Shown: positions 41,464-53,174 of the stretch, piece after piece
How positions within the stretch are numbered: position 1 is the first letter of the stretch
Layout: each line of letters opens with the position of its first letter
Assembly (NCBI GenBank): GCA_944472155.2
Contig: OX235277.1
Span: forward strand, 39,882,758-39,946,757
DNA: 64,000 nt
Direction of reading: 5' to 3'
Origin: Trichobilharzia szidati
Taxonomy: Eukaryota; Platyhelminthes; Trematoda; Strigeidida; Schistosomatidae
Notes under the pieces: generated by a model
What the model was told of the DNA's origin: nothing
What the model saw: only the letters and a program-made list of their open reading frames with translations
Database searches by the model: none
Program-made: the position numbers and the translations under genes

Positions 41464-42129
41464 GGCTGTTGATTCATTCACTATAATGTATATATAACTG
41501 TAGAACCTGATGATGAAGTTATCGAAAAGCATATTCTTTCTTCAGTAATCAGTCTTTTGAAATTATGACCAATTTGCTTGAAATGATTTCACCCACATCT
41601 TCTTCATCCAACCTACGACTTATCACTCCTTAAAGAGAATCTGAACTTCATATTCTGGAAGATATGATGTCTGCATAGTTTGAACAGATGGTGCTCAACA
41701 TCATCATTGGCGGCGCCGTCATTCTAACTCAAGGTATTGTCGAATGCACTTTCCAATATTCACATTATCAGCAAATGTAAACTCACATCTTCATAAAGTT
41801 AAGCAACATAGCGAAAACATTCATTCAGACATCTATAAGACTTAAAATAATTGAGCAAAGAATATTCTTTTCGATAATTTCTTCTCCTGGCTCTACAATT
41901 ATATGTATGTTTACAAACATAGAACATTCCAGAATAGTGGTTAATAGCAATATTAATGTTTTTTTAAATAACATCGATTTGTTAAGTAAGATCACGATGG
42001 AATTACAGTTCAATAAAGATGCTTAAATTATAATTATAACAATAATAAAGGTATAATAGCAGATAGAATATCAAATAAAATTAGGAAAATTCCACACAAA
42101 TTCAGGACCATTCAAACCTAGAGGGCCAA
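41464..42129. other. Duplicated spacer with T3 motifs at 41494-41545 (+) and 41853-41902 (-)
   Basis: Collinear with 17314-17986. The two T3 copies are in opposite orientation about 310 bases apart. No coding region recognised. Confidence 0.5.
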
Positions 42130-42525
42130 GGTAGGGATAATGTCTGAACTAGCTTCTTTTGCACACGTAAATTAGACTTAATGTGGATCCCAACAGCCAG
42201 CCCCACCAATATTTAGTAGTTGAACTCAAGGCGAAATTGATATTTGCTGGTATGCCGTAAATAACCCTGAAAGCCTGGTCAACTCCAGTCTTGTGTCCCC
42301 TATCCACAAGATGAGGTAGAATAGCGCTATGAATAGGTTTTGTTTGTCCTTCACTTAATCACACAGTGTTATGTCCGGAGATTCGATGTGGAACACGCCT
42401 AAGTGTACGGTATATGTAAACCACTCCATAGAGGCAGTTGAATTGGTAGATACACATGGAAGACGCGAAATTAGGCAGTTTATATTTTACTCCCAAACGC
42501 AATAATCTGTAGAGATTATTATTAT
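42130..42525 (-). pseudogene. PLE-7 GIY-YIG domain (unit B), broken
   Basis: The minus reading CIYQFNCLYGVVYIYRTLRR, VPHRISGHNTV then stop, with QTKPIHSAILPHLVDRGHKT in the continuing frame. Relative to 17987-18373 the YIG glycine is a tyrosine, SEH is SGH and a stop follows, so decay continued after the duplication in this copy only. Confidence 0.75.
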
Positions 42526-43289
42526 CATTATTAATCACAAAAGACTAATCACAATATCACATGTACATTCTCAAGGTCTTCTGCCTACATACGTGACTAA
42601 CCTGTGATGTTTATTTTAAATTTCACAAGGAACAAATTACGTAGCATATATAATGTATCCATCTATCTAACTATCTATCTATCCACATTTGATTACATCA
42701 TCTTTCTTTTTTTCTCCTTTACAACAGCTTTATTTCAAAACATAATAGAAGAGAAAATGATAAATGTATATTGTAAGTATACTAATTGCTTAAAAGCTTT
42801 TTCTCCGCCAATTTTTGCTATCTCATGATGAAAGAAAGTCGACTGCACGCAGAACGTGTTGCCATTGTTGTTATTGTCGTTGTTATTGCTGATGCTCGTA
42901 TTTCAGTAAATAATAACAATAATAATAATGATAACGATAACTAGAAATCCATTTGAAATTCAAAAATTTCTCAGCTGTGCAATTTTCATCACTCTTGTTG
43001 TGTGTTTTTTAATTATATACTTACTAGGAGTCATGTAGGTGGAAAATAAATTAGAAAATTTGTATTGTTTAAATTTAAATATCTTTCGCATTAGTTCAGC
43101 GATGCCTTTGGTCAGATTGTGTGTGTGTGTGTTCACCTGCTGCTGTGAGCACAATAAACACAAGTTGTAGATTTTCAGCACTAATGTGAAGTCAGTCAGT
43201 GATTCCAGCATTTATGGTTCACAGTCTCGTCACCATAAACAATTCTAACATGGTGCCGCGAGGTTTTATTAACCCTTGCTTTGAGAGAG
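42526..43289. other. Duplicated spacer with microsatellites (unit B)
   Basis: Partner of 18374-19086, with different lengths of the TATC, TTGTTA and GTGTGTG tracts. Bases 43235-43289 preserve the site where PLE-8 is inserted in unit A. Confidence 0.5.
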
Positions 43290-43433
43290 CCGTCGAGGCG
43301 GGAGGGTCAGTCAGAAATCCTACCAACACACCAACCAAGAAGCTGCTACCGAGATAATGAATATAAGGAAGGAAATGTACATGGACTGAACACATGCTGA
43401 GAGGATCGCTGAGTGACTTCACACGCCAGAGAG
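43290..43433 (+). pseudogene. RTE C-terminal relic, left part
   Basis: Partner of 20438-20581. It is cut at 43433 by a PLE insertion and continues at 44025-44130. The site ACGCCAGAGAG at 43423-43433 is repeated at 44025-44035. Confidence 0.55.
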
Positions 43434-44024
43434 ACTCAATGAACAAGGATTTCGTAAGCAACCTCTCTTCCACCTACCTATGTTACTCTTTAGAATTTTA
43501 ATTCGTTAATTCGTGAAGTGCAATTGCTGAGCTTTTTTTCAAATTACTTATCTTTTCAGGATCAACCATTCTGCCCTTAGCTAAATTCTTATGTTCTGAT
43601 AACCGGACTATCCTTTAACCTACAGAGCTTGTCCCTGAGTGAGTTTGTAGGTTTGAATGCCACCCTAATTCCTGCTCTATTAAGAATCCTACGAAGGTCC
43701 TCAAATGTCCCCTCCTTATATGGTATTACAGTGGATGACTTATATTCTCTCTTAGTTATGTAATCATCACTAGTTCCACAATTATTTTTATTTTGTTTTT
43801 CCCCTTTAGTGATCTTCCCAATGAATTTTATAGGATAGTTATTCAACACCAACGCTTCTTCTATCTGTTTTATTTCTTCATTTTGGTCTTTTTTGTGCTA
43901 CTTAGTGCTATGGCTCGGTTTGTTAGACACTTAACTAAGCCTGCCTTAAGAGTTCAAGGATGAGACAAATTGAAGTCAAAATATCTATTAGAATGTGTTG
44001 GTTTTCTATAAAAGTACTTGAGAA
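43434..44024 (-). mobile_element. 5'-truncated PLE insertion with 11-bp target-site duplication
   Basis: The minus-strand reading ENQHILIDILTSI (frame-shifted YRKPTHSNRYFDF), then the open 43589-43852 frame with NNYPIKFIGKITKGEKQNKN, TVIPYKEGTFEDLRRILNRA and GIRVAFKPTNSLRDKLCRLK, then a broken GIY-YIG end. It belongs to the PLE-2 family (compare 8653-8964). Bases 43423-43433 and 44025-44035 are identical (ACGCCAGAGAG), and unit A has the site once (20571-20581). Confidence 0.85.
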
Positions 44025-44130
44025 ACGCCAGAGAGGCCTTCGAATGTAAAACGACGAGGAAAACATGAAAGAGATCGTATGAGGAGGAGAAGAAATGGAG
44101 ATTTGCTTCTGAAACCATATGTTCAACTTG
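44025..44130 (+). pseudogene. RTE C-terminal relic, right part
   Basis: Continuation of 43290-43433 after the insertion, partner of 20571-20690 (GAAATGGAGATTTGCTTC, then CATATG). Confidence 0.55.
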
Positions 44131-44369
44131 GAAGCTAGAGGGATTATTTTAATCAATATTGGAAATTTGACAACGAATTTAGCAATATCAGCTGTGGGCT
44201 TGCAGGGTGAAATGAGGATTATAAACTACCCTTATCTATGCCAATCACAATTTTGCGTGATTAAAGTGAAATTTTGTGTATCTGTGAACACGCTGGCACC
44301 TAGTATAAGAATTTTGCCGACAATTAAAATGTATTACTACTTATTATTATCGCCTTAGGTGCTGACACC

Positions 44370-45470
44370 GTTGATCTAAAAGTTATTTGGAAACTGATCT
44401 AACATTGTGGCGTGCAGTGCTCAAGTCTCTATCAACCTCATTCAACAGCTGGCTGGCTATATGACAATGACAGCGATGTGCTAGGTGGTCTGCAATGGAA
44501 AACTCAGTGAGGCTTTTGAAGTGAAGACAGAAGTGAAACAAGCTGGCCTCCTATGGTCGCCGAGGACATTATTATTGGTGATGGATTGAACTATGCGTTA
44601 GAATGTGCGAAGATCTACCTACAAGTGAAAACGAACAAACTGGTTGAAGGAGCAGGCATTGAAGACACGACTGCAGGTGAGCGTAGAGAAGATGCAGGTG
44701 ATGAAGATAACCAACCAACAGCGACAACAACTATCACTAGTCACCATCAACAGGCGAGATTTGACACGAGTTACTTTCTTCGCTTATCTGGCTAAGCAGT
44801 GTCGTTTCGACCACATAGATTCAGAACGCATGAATATGTTGAAACCAGTCTGCGACAATCGCCTGAAACCCGTATCGATATCTTCTGCACCTAGCCAATA
44901 TGAATGAAAAGATGAGGAATTCCAACACATATGTGAAGTCAGTCAGTTCTTCTATGTGGGTCATAAATTTGCACTGCGCGTCACAGAAACGATTTCCGAC
45001 AGACTGCAGCAAACTTTTTTCAACAGCTGCCAACTTCTCTCGCTCCATACTTAAGATCCAGTGGCCAGCCAGCCGGCCGGAAACAGTTGGCAACATGAAA
45101 CTCTGGCCAGGAACAAACCAACCAAGAGCCGAAATCTCAACAAATATGTGGGAGAATATGGAGAAAGATTATACCTACGTTGAAGAGGACGTCGACTTAC
45201 ATCGCACTCAATACAGGCCACTGCTCAAGTGGAATCCCAGTGGAGAGCGACGAGTGTGTTGTCAGTTGCGAAGGTCACATAGAGTAGAAGGTGAGGGTGG
45301 GATGTGAGACAATTGGCAATCGTGTAGCTGGCCAGATGAAGAGGGCAGCATAAAGTGGAAAAATGTGGAAATGTATTGTTGAATAGTTTCTTCCAATAGT
45401 CTCCTGCCATTCAGCCTTTCAGACAAGCTATTATTTTCAATATCGGGGCATGGCATTTTTCGGTAAAAGT
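44370..45470 (+). pseudogene. RTE LINE relic R1 (unit B)
   Basis: Partner of 20929-21840. Readable parts: SSLYQPHSTAGWLYDN, DGLNYALECAKIYLQVKTNK, VEKMQVMKITNQQRQQLSLV, TINRRDLTRVTFFAYL, NPSGERRV near 45235. A private insertion of about 90 bases (44797-44890) separates the TYLG region from the rest. Strongly decayed. Confidence 0.65.
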
Positions 45471-45720
45471 TTGAAGTCTGTTGGAAATAATTTATGTGAC
45501 GCGCCTAATAACTGAACCCTATAGAAGCACTAAGTGACTTCACATTAGTGTTAAAGATCCGAATCTTATTCTCTATAATAATTGCGTGAGGTTTCCATGC
45601 TGATTTAAGGGTAATTATTGTGTATCTTGATATTCCGACCGTGACTGGCTTTGAACTTCTCTTCAATACCGGTTGCTTGTAGTTGAAACGATGCTTGACT
45701 CAGCCTGACTGAATAGTGTC
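45471..45720 (-). pseudogene. RTE relic R7 (unit B)
   Basis: Partner of 21841-22150, convergent with the plus-strand relic. The minus frame ITLKSAWKPHAIIIENKIRI is readable. Confidence 0.55.
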
Positions 45721-47924
45721 CAGTAATTCATAATTTTTGGAGAATACATCCAAAGTTGATAATTACATGGAAAATTTTATGCGTACACTATAAAACACTG
45801 AGAAACTGCTTTTCATGCACTAGTCAGAATAAGAGGGACACCTTAGAATGTTAGATGTCAGCTTGCAAATTGAAAGGCAAGTTATGCAGTGTACCAAACT
45901 GTACAAATCTTTCTTTAAGTGATTTTCTATCAGCGCATATTTAACCTAAATACTCGATCTTTGTTAGACTGTCAGCTTCCAATACAGATGTTTCAGCTAT
46001 ATCTGAAGAGAAACATGGTGTTATCTGATGGATAGCGATTAGCACTGAAATCCGGAACGCACAGTTGACACTTTTCAGCTGGATATTCCACTTGACTATA
46101 TTGCTCGCTACCATCAGTTAAACAACAGCAAATATTGCGCTGAAGATGTTGTCTGCAAGGACAATGAAAGTTTCAAAATTAAATTAACGAGCTCAGTGAG
46201 CACAACTAATTCAAGTAAAATCATGACAATCTTCAGACATCTTTCAAGCAACAGTACGTAATCTGCAGGACAATCTGTCAGTTGTGGCACATTAATTCTG
46301 TTCAGTGGAGGAACAGACGATACTGGTTAAGAAAAATATGGCACTCACAGCCCTGAAATCTAACAAATAGCGGTTTCTAGTTTGAAATTTTAAATAATTG
46401 CCGCTTCATTCCTGTTTCACACTGGACACGTAAGCACATGCACCTGATAAGTCTCAAATGAGACAAAGTGCTCTTATTGCGCTCTGCCACAAGCGACTAT
46501 TAGCCGAATCGCGCAAGCCTTTATTAATTCAGGTATCCTGTTTCCTCAAGAAATAGTAATTATTGAGTAATACTCAAAAAAATGCCATCGCTCAAGGTAG
46601 ACAACAGGTTCTCTGATAATACGATTCATTACCAAGGTTGACTGACCACTTACTATCATCCTGGATGAAATACTTTTCTATATTTAGTGTATAATTCACT
46701 TCTTCCTGTTCAGAGATTCTTTCCCTTTTCTTCATTCCTTGAATTGTGAGGATAATATACAGCTTCACACTTTGAAGGGTCAGTAGAAAAAATGCTGTCA
46801 GGTGTTACGGGTTGGGGTTACTAGTCTCAGGCGCAACCTTCCCTCCTTTGCAAGCTTACCACCAACTGGTAGAAACGGCACTAACCTTGTGGCTGGCGAG
46901 CGTTCTACCAGTGTTCTGTTCTAACGACCCCATTATTTGAAAATTGTTCCACCGTGTCACCAGTCATACAATATTTATCAGAAACAATTAAGAAATCAAC
47001 ATCTAAGATGACATATTTGATCGGTTCACTCTCTCAGTCTGTTATTAGGTTATTAGGCCTATCAGAAAAGTTCTATTTTACTTCAACGACCAGATCATTG
47101 GTGAGGATATATATGTAAATGCCCGAATATATATTACGTCAGAAATAATCATCAAAGTGCCAATGCAACCCCACAATAATCTGGAGAGGAAATCTGCAGA
47201 ACCATAAATAGTTATGAAACAGTGTAGGTTATCGAAGAGCGTTAGGTCCCCAATATCAAATACTGTAATGACAAGTCCCAGAAGTCCATGTCATACCACA
47301 GTGGGATAAAAAAGCAAAGTTAATGGAGTGAAATCATGGGAAATGCGCCATCTGTAAAACCTCACTACTGCGTACTTGATAATGAAACCAAATAAAATCT
47401 GCAAGATGAAGAGTAGGTGAATAAACTGTGTGAGAAGAGAAACACCAGCATCTTGAATTACTCAAAATAGATTACAATCACAGACACTGTCTTCAAAACA
47501 AACACATGACTAGTGTCAGAATCAACGAGTTTATTCAAAAGATATTCAGTCAGTCAGGCCGCTATGTATGTTGTGTTAATACTTATAAAATTCAGAGGTT
47601 TATTTAGACCTAAACAATACATTATCTCAATCTCCCGTTCAACCACCCAGATGCCCCTTCGTTTATATAACCAACTCATCTAGCTAGTGTTTCAGTAACT
47701 CTGCAAAAATACATGTAAGCCTGACATAGTAATATTACTGAATCTCTAGCGTGAGATAGCTTTTGAATGTGAATATTGGTATAACTGAGACTCACAGTAA
47801 GCACAACGAATAGGGTTACTAAAGTAGGCTAGCAAACTTGAAGACTTCAAGTTCATACCAGACTAAAATGTCTGGTGTCAGTTAGAATTAATTAGGTTCG
47901 TCTTACAATTTGAAAAATCTGTGT
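45721..47924. other. Unassigned duplicated spacer (unit B)
   Basis: Blocks collinear with 22151-22555, 23116-23800 and 25441-26020, without the two PLE insertions of unit A. Private stretches at about 45755-45990 and 47165-47440. No gene recognised. Confidence 0.4.
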
Positions 47925-48095
47925 GAAGTCATGATTGCTTACTGATGAAGAGCCGTAGAAAACCACAAAGCACCATTCCAGTACTACCTGGTTTTCAACA
48001 GTTCTCAAACTCAAGTCAGTCATTGACCAGACTGTAAACTAATCAAATCCCTACAAACGAATATTCGAAAAATTTTGTAACGCTCATGAGAAACT
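47925..48095 (+). mobile_element. SINE-H relic (unit B)
   Basis: Partner of 26025-26205, with the same ATGAAGAGCCGTAGAAAACC stretch and SINE tail. Confidence 0.65.
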
Positions 48096-48109
48096 GATCA
48101 CAGTAGGAA

Positions 48110-48360
48110 GTTGCTTAAAGTTCTAAGGGGGACGTCTTAACCATTAGGCTGAACCACTGTGAATTCGAGGAGGAATACCCGTCAATGAAACCGGATGTTG
48201 GCGGAGCTATATACCGTAGGCCACCGAATTCTCTCCCACTGTCTGAATGGTGTACAGGTGTTTTGGTCATAGTCCGTTTTGCTACCAAGAAGTCACAAAT
48301 TAGGACGAAACTTCTGTCTAGTACTCACTAGTTTTCAATAGTTCTGTAAGTGGTGTTCTT
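48110..48360 (+). mobile_element. SINE-H relic (unit B), second copy
   Basis: Partner of 26235-26450. It keeps more of the middle (CTGAATGGTGTACAGG, part of the tRNA-like head) and the hammerhead 3' half ATTAGGACGAAACTTCTGTC. Confidence 0.65.
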
Positions 48361-48790
48361 TTGTGATGAATCTTGAAAATAAAGAACACATGAAAACCCA
48401 TAAAAGGTGTATTATCCAGTGTTTTTCAGTGACATGTTCAGTCAGAATCAGTCCAATATATATGTACGAAAAATTCAGCAATGGCCTAAGGCCACAAGGC
48501 ATATGTAATCTGATTATAACTTGGACAGAAAATATTTGGCAGAATCAAATCGAATGAATATTATTTAAACACCAGTTGAAATGGAATCAATCATAAACTA
48601 TTTATTGAAGACAAAATGAGAGTTAGTTACTTTCTTTCTAAATACGGTGAAAAAACTGATATTGTTTTTTCCCAGTAATTCGTGAACAGGAAAAGTATTT
48701 TTCGGAATGATACCTACTCTTTTTATTTCAAAGTTGTGATTATTATCTAAAGAATTTATTATTTTCTGCTAAGTGACGTCTACTTTTCTC

Positions 48791-48863
48791 AGCGTTGGTG
48801 GATCAGCTGTAGAGTGCTAGTCAACCATGTACATTGTCGGGGATTCGATCCTCCGCCGTTGCA
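48791..48863 (+). mobile_element. tRNA-like head of SINE-T (unit B)
   Basis: Partner of 26857-26928. The acceptor arms now have a U-U mismatch and the T6 run has become ACTTCTTC, so any polymerase III stop is lost. Confidence 0.55.
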
Positions 48864-48929
48864 CTTCTTCACCTCACTAAGCCGGTAATGAGACCAGTAA
48901 ATAGGGAAGGTTGGGTATTATTTTGTTTT

Positions 48930-49250
48930 TATTATTATTGTTCACTTGCGTTCCGAGTGGAACATAGGGCTTCAACAGCACACCTCAAGTTTGTCGTGTT
49001 TTTTGCCATCCTCTTCAGCTGGGTTCACGACTGACAAAACTCTCTCATCTCCTCCTCGATGAAAGATCTCGTCCATGTCACCCTCACACCGACTACCTGC
49101 ATTGAGTGCAATGTCATTTGATGGCCTCCTTAGTAGCGTATGCCCAATCCATCTCAACTTTCGCCTACATATTTGTTGCGCGATCGGCTCTTGGTTGGTT
49201 TGTCTCCATAGTTTCTTGTTGGTTGGGTGTGAAGCTAGTAAACCCATCAC
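48930..49250 (-). pseudogene. RTE LINE 3' end (unit B)
   Basis: The open 92-codon minus frame is the RTE C-terminus: NKKLWRQTNQEPIAQQICRR, KLRWIGHTLLRRPSNDIALN, then MDEIFHRGGDERVLSV and a terminal MFHSERK-type end in the next codons. The tail is an (AATAA)n run at 48930-48948. Confidence 0.75.
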
Positions 49251-50216
49251 GTAAAAATAAACATCGCTGCCAGTGAACTTTCAAAGCTCCAGTTTGAAAC
49301 CCGATGTTCCTGTAGGAACGTTAAGGAATGTAGTGGTAGTAGTAGTGGTATTTCTCAGCATGCAACACACTTTAATTTAGTGAGCGTCATAGTTAGCATT
49401 GTTGAAAACAAGTGTTGATAGAATGTATATAATCCTTAATTGCAAAACCTGTCTCGCTTTTCTGAAGAACCTTACTGAAATGTAATATCCTGCTTCTTTT
49501 TTTCTGTTTGAATGATGGAATGAGCAACAAGAGGAATAATCTCTGGTAGCGAGTCTTGAAAAGCCAGTAACATTTTGCTCAAATAAATATGCAGAATCAA
49601 ATGGAGACGGATTAGATATACGTTGAGGATGGTGAACCAATGACCGTTTAGTCACCGGCTATATGGCAAAATGATAAACTCATTATCCAAACGGTGATTC
49701 GCTTCCTCACTTAAAGGCATGCGGGAGGGTATTGTTAGGAGATTCCAATTTATGCTGAAACCTGTCAAAAATATTCACGGCCATTAACTAGGCATTCTTT
49801 TTGTAGTTAGTAGCTAATTATATGATCAATATTTTTCCTTTGACTTCTTGTGGAAGACTGGTATTTCAACAACAAATCTCAATTTTGTCCTGTTCTCTGC
49901 AGTCTTCTTAAGCTGATCTCACGTTTGATCATATTCTTTTATTGCTTCGTCACATGATTTCCATTTTCGGAATCACACCCGACTCATCGTTTCTCACTTA
50001 AGTTCCACTCAAGTTTATGTCTGGCACGCGTGTTTCCTGTCTATCTCTAGTTACTTTTACACATCATTTCAGCAATAAGCTTCTGGTTGATAAGCCGGGA
50101 GGGTTCGTTTTTCCCTAATCCCTTGTTTATAGCCACCTGATGCACGATAGCTAGTTAAAAATGGTTTTTATCATGCTCACTTAAAGCTTCTGATTCAAAT
50201 AGAAGATCTGGCCGAC
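49251..50216. other. Unassigned duplicated insert within an RTE copy (unit B)
   Basis: Partner of 27346-28228, with a GTAGTGGTAG tract near 49330 not present in A. No family recognised. Confidence 0.4.
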
Positions 50217-50935
50217 TTAATATTTGTGTTGAAAATCTGAATCTTGTTCTTTATGCTGAGTGAGTGCAGCAGGCCACCAAACTGATTTCATGCTGATGAA
50301 GGTGTGTTTTGCCTTTCCGATTCTGATTTTGACGTCGTCATTCGTAATTCCTGTATCTGAAACGATCTTGCCTAGATAAGTGAAGGAATTGACCTCTTTC
50401 GAATTTATGCCGCTGGTAGTGATTCGTGCTGCTTGTTGCTGTTGTTGGTTGATTATCTTCATAGACTCCGTCTCCTCTATGTCCATCTGAAGTCCTGTAT
50501 TCGCTGACAGCCTCTTCTGCTAACTCCTTGGTTTTCACCTGCAGATCTTTGAATTTAGGTAACATCAAAAAGCAATCATCTACAAAGTCCAGATCTTCCA
50601 GAGTTTTCTTGTTGACCCGGCATATTTCTCTCTTCCCGCCCTCCATGGTATGTCGTACAGTCCGGTACATCACAGTCAGAAATATCACTAGTGACAGTAG
50701 TCAGTCTTCTCTTACTCCTGCCTTCACCTCAAAAGTTTTCCGTTACGGGACACTTGATTTGTGACAGTTGCATCCAGCTTTTGAATTCACTTGATAAAGA
50801 TTTGAGGCACTTTATGATAGTGGAATTGATCCCATATTACTTCGTGGTCGACGCTGTCAAAGGCCTTTTCAAAGTCGATTAAATTGAGATGTAAACTCGA
50901 CCACAAGGTTTACATGGTCTTGCTTCAATAATCAA
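50217..50935 (-). pseudogene. RTE LINE relic, RT motif C to TYLG (unit B)
   Basis: The open frame 50338-50688 starts with MIFLTVMYRTVRHTMEGGKR, RVNKKTLEDLDFVDDCFLML (catalytic box FVDD) and VKTKELAEEAVSEYRTSDGH. The overlapping 50217-50486 frame continues with MKIINQQQQQAARITTSGIN, SKEVNSFTYLGKIVSDTGIT and VKIRIGKAKHTFISMKSVWW. One frameshift separates them. Confidence 0.75.
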
Positions 50936-51059
50936 GGAAAGCAAAATTGGCTTCTTTTTGCATCACTTATATTCCTTAGAATATCTTCATCGATGTGGCT
51001 ATGGGAAATGAACCTTAATTTGAAAGGTTGACCTTTTATTGTGGAGTCATAGAAAGGGT

Positions 51060-51310
51060 GTAAGAACAAATATTCGCCAAACACATTGGCTGGTGTTGGC
51101 GCTACATATCGCGATTCAATAGGAATTTAATTTTATGACCCACTAGATTCCGTCTGAGTGTTTGAGTGGTCACCATAAGAGCTTTGGGTTTAACCCCTGA
51201 CAAGTATGTTAGTGGAGCACAACTCTTAAGGAGACTTGCACTGGTCGAAAAGGTCACTACAGAACACTCTGAATTTCAGGGAATAGCTAACTAACGTCAG
51301 CTGGTGATGT
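51060..51310 (+). mobile_element. SINE-H relic (unit B), strongly diverged
   Basis: Partner of 29070-29310: CACATTGGCTGGTGTTGGC, GGGTTTAACCCCTGAC and AAGGAGACTTGCACTGG. The hammerhead half is more decayed than in unit A. Confidence 0.55.
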
Positions 51311-51634
51311 AACTGGGGGCCAATTAACTTTGTTTAAAGCAATAAATATAGTAAAAATGTCAAATTTTCAGTATTCCACTACGTTATGATTAAATGGATA
51401 TTCTGTTAGCAATAAATATTCTATCAATATAGATATCTTCAAATGTTTAGACTTGATGATATTTGAATAAAAATGCATCTTCTTTGCGAAGCGTAGACTG
51501 ATTATAAAATCTTGTTCATAAGGACTGGCTCAATACTTAGGCTGGAAGCAACGTAATAGATGCATTCAGACAATATATCACACTCCAACAGAAAACAGCT
51601 GATACATAAATATATAGTGTTGGTAAACTGGTGA

Positions 51635-51860
51635 ACGGTGATTAGCAGTGAAATTGACGGTGCGCATTTCGTCCCATTTGGGGCTTGTCATCCGGATATA
51701 CCTGTATTCCGCACTGAGTGATGGTGTTGTCAATGAGGCTCGAATCCAGTGCCCATAATTCCAAATGCCAAAGGGTTATCCACTCGACTACTTGGACCAC
51801 GACAGCTTCACAAGGAGCCTACATGTCAACCTGGGACGAAGCGCTTCATTTCAATCAATC
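51635..51860 (-). mobile_element. Sm-alpha type SINE (unit B only)
   Basis: The minus strand has a tRNA-like head with TGGTCCAAGTAGTCGAGTGG (A box region) and B box GGATTCGAGCC, then a hammerhead module and the end TTTCACTGCTAATCACC. Confidence 0.75.
51645..51702 (-). ncRNA. Hammerhead ribozyme module, degenerate
   Basis: Stem I GTATATCCGG, altered core ATGACAAG, stem II CCCC-AAAT-GGGA, C, GAAA, TGCGCACC, cleavage site GTC, AATTTCACTGC. The 3' catalytic strand is intact and the 5' core is not. Confidence 0.6.
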
Positions 51861-52009
51861 GACGGGAAAATTTAAAATTTAAATAAATATAGTCTTATGT
51901 TTACAATTGTTGCTCACTGTTATCCAACGATGGGGATGTTTATTTTTTGTAATCAATAATCTCGAAAACATCAACAGAAAACTTTCATTCCACTTGATTC
52001 TGGGATGTC

Positions 52010-53040
52010 ATGCTCACCTATTTTCACAAATGCTCAAACATTCTAGCTTCCTCTTCACATGATTGCCTCCTTATCAATCCTGAGTCTACGACTGACCCAT
52101 CGCTTCTCATTATGGTTCTGTTACATGACCCAGTGTATTATGTTACTTCGATGGCTCTTCAGGACTTGCCCAATCCATATACAATGTCTTGTGTGCATTT
52201 TCTCAGTTGAGTAATAGTTTCTTGGATGATTCGTTACCAGACTGCCTGGTGCTGACCAGTCCTGGCCATCAGATCCTCAGCAGGGAATGAAGTTGGCTAT
52301 TGATCAGTGTCTGCAGCCTCTTGGAAATCCTTTCCTCAGTGCCTAATTAAAGATTCTATGAAAATTGTGATCACTGTAACCTACGATGTATGCTGAAGAC
52401 CTCCATATTCATTTCAAAGCAATAAATGTCAAGTCTGCTTTCCATATCTGGTCGTTAGTGACTTTGATATCCTCATCTGTGCAGCCTGATGCGTGAGCAA
52501 GGTGAGTTGGAAAGATATCTTCATTTAGTAATAATAATAATGATTTGCTTTATTCCAAAAACAGTACTAATGATACAGCAAGGAATTTTCAGCATTCAAT
52601 ACAATATTGCATCTAATTTACTCAAAAACGACAACAAAAGTAAATAAAATAAATAATCATAACATAATAATGATAACAAAGCGTTTTTATAGCAGCTATT
52701 TAGCAAATTACTGTAAGCAGTACAGAAAAAAATAGGCATAAAGTATTAAATTATAGTAATAACAGTAATAACAACTAAAATAAAAATAGCAAAGTTATAA
52801 TTAAACGATAGAAAGGGTGAGACCATAAAATTACAGAAAGATGAACAATGAAAGGGTCAATTCACTATGCTAATTTAGATTCCTTGGACAGGTTTTTGTC
52901 GCCATTCACCGTTGTTTTTCGGGTATCTCTACCATATCTGTCTTCTCTATGTGTCTGTGAGTTCCTGCCTTTCCTACTTCTTCTACTAACTTGCTGTTTT
53001 ACGCTTGTAAATTTTCAATTTTGTGCGAATTGAGATTTAG
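52010..53040 (-). pseudogene. RTE LINE relic R6 (unit B), interrupted
   Basis: Partner of 29400-30140, with the ADEDIKVTND- and EEVGKAGTHRHIEK-like segments readable on the minus strand near 52470 and 52960. The LINE tail at 52529-52872 is inserted in it. Confidence 0.6.
52529..52872 (-). mobile_element. Short LINE-1x family 3'-end insertion with target-site duplication
   Basis: Minus sense ends GGAATAAAGCAAATCATT and (ATT)n at 52529. The remainder is 3' UTR only, a strongly 5'-truncated copy. ATTTAG precedes (52523-52528) and follows (52873-52878) the insert. Unit A has the site once near 29969-29976. Confidence 0.75.
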
Positions 53041-53174
53041 GGTTGCCCAATAAATACAAATCTCCTATGTTCACTTTTGGTAATAAGCTTTATTGTACAC
53101 TGTCATATAACTGGGAGAAAATACAATATAAAATGTAGTGAACAGTTCAAATTACCAGACTTAAGGTAGTTGCG

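Larger units (their letters stand above)
30655..53050. repeat. Unit B of a large direct duplication
   Basis: Collinear with 11083-30154. Private to B: PLE-10/11 and much of PLE-12 (35571-39780), a PLE insertion at 43434-44024, a segment at 51420-51985 with an Sm-alpha copy, and a LINE tail at 52529-52872. Block 40130-41463 is inverted relative to A. Confidence 0.85.

Noticed and set aside
11083..53050. Units A and B as two haplotypes of one locus
   Set aside because: Some blocks are similar enough, but others are strongly diverged and differ by many large insertions and an inversion, which is more than expected between alleles. It is not fully excluded because of the gap.
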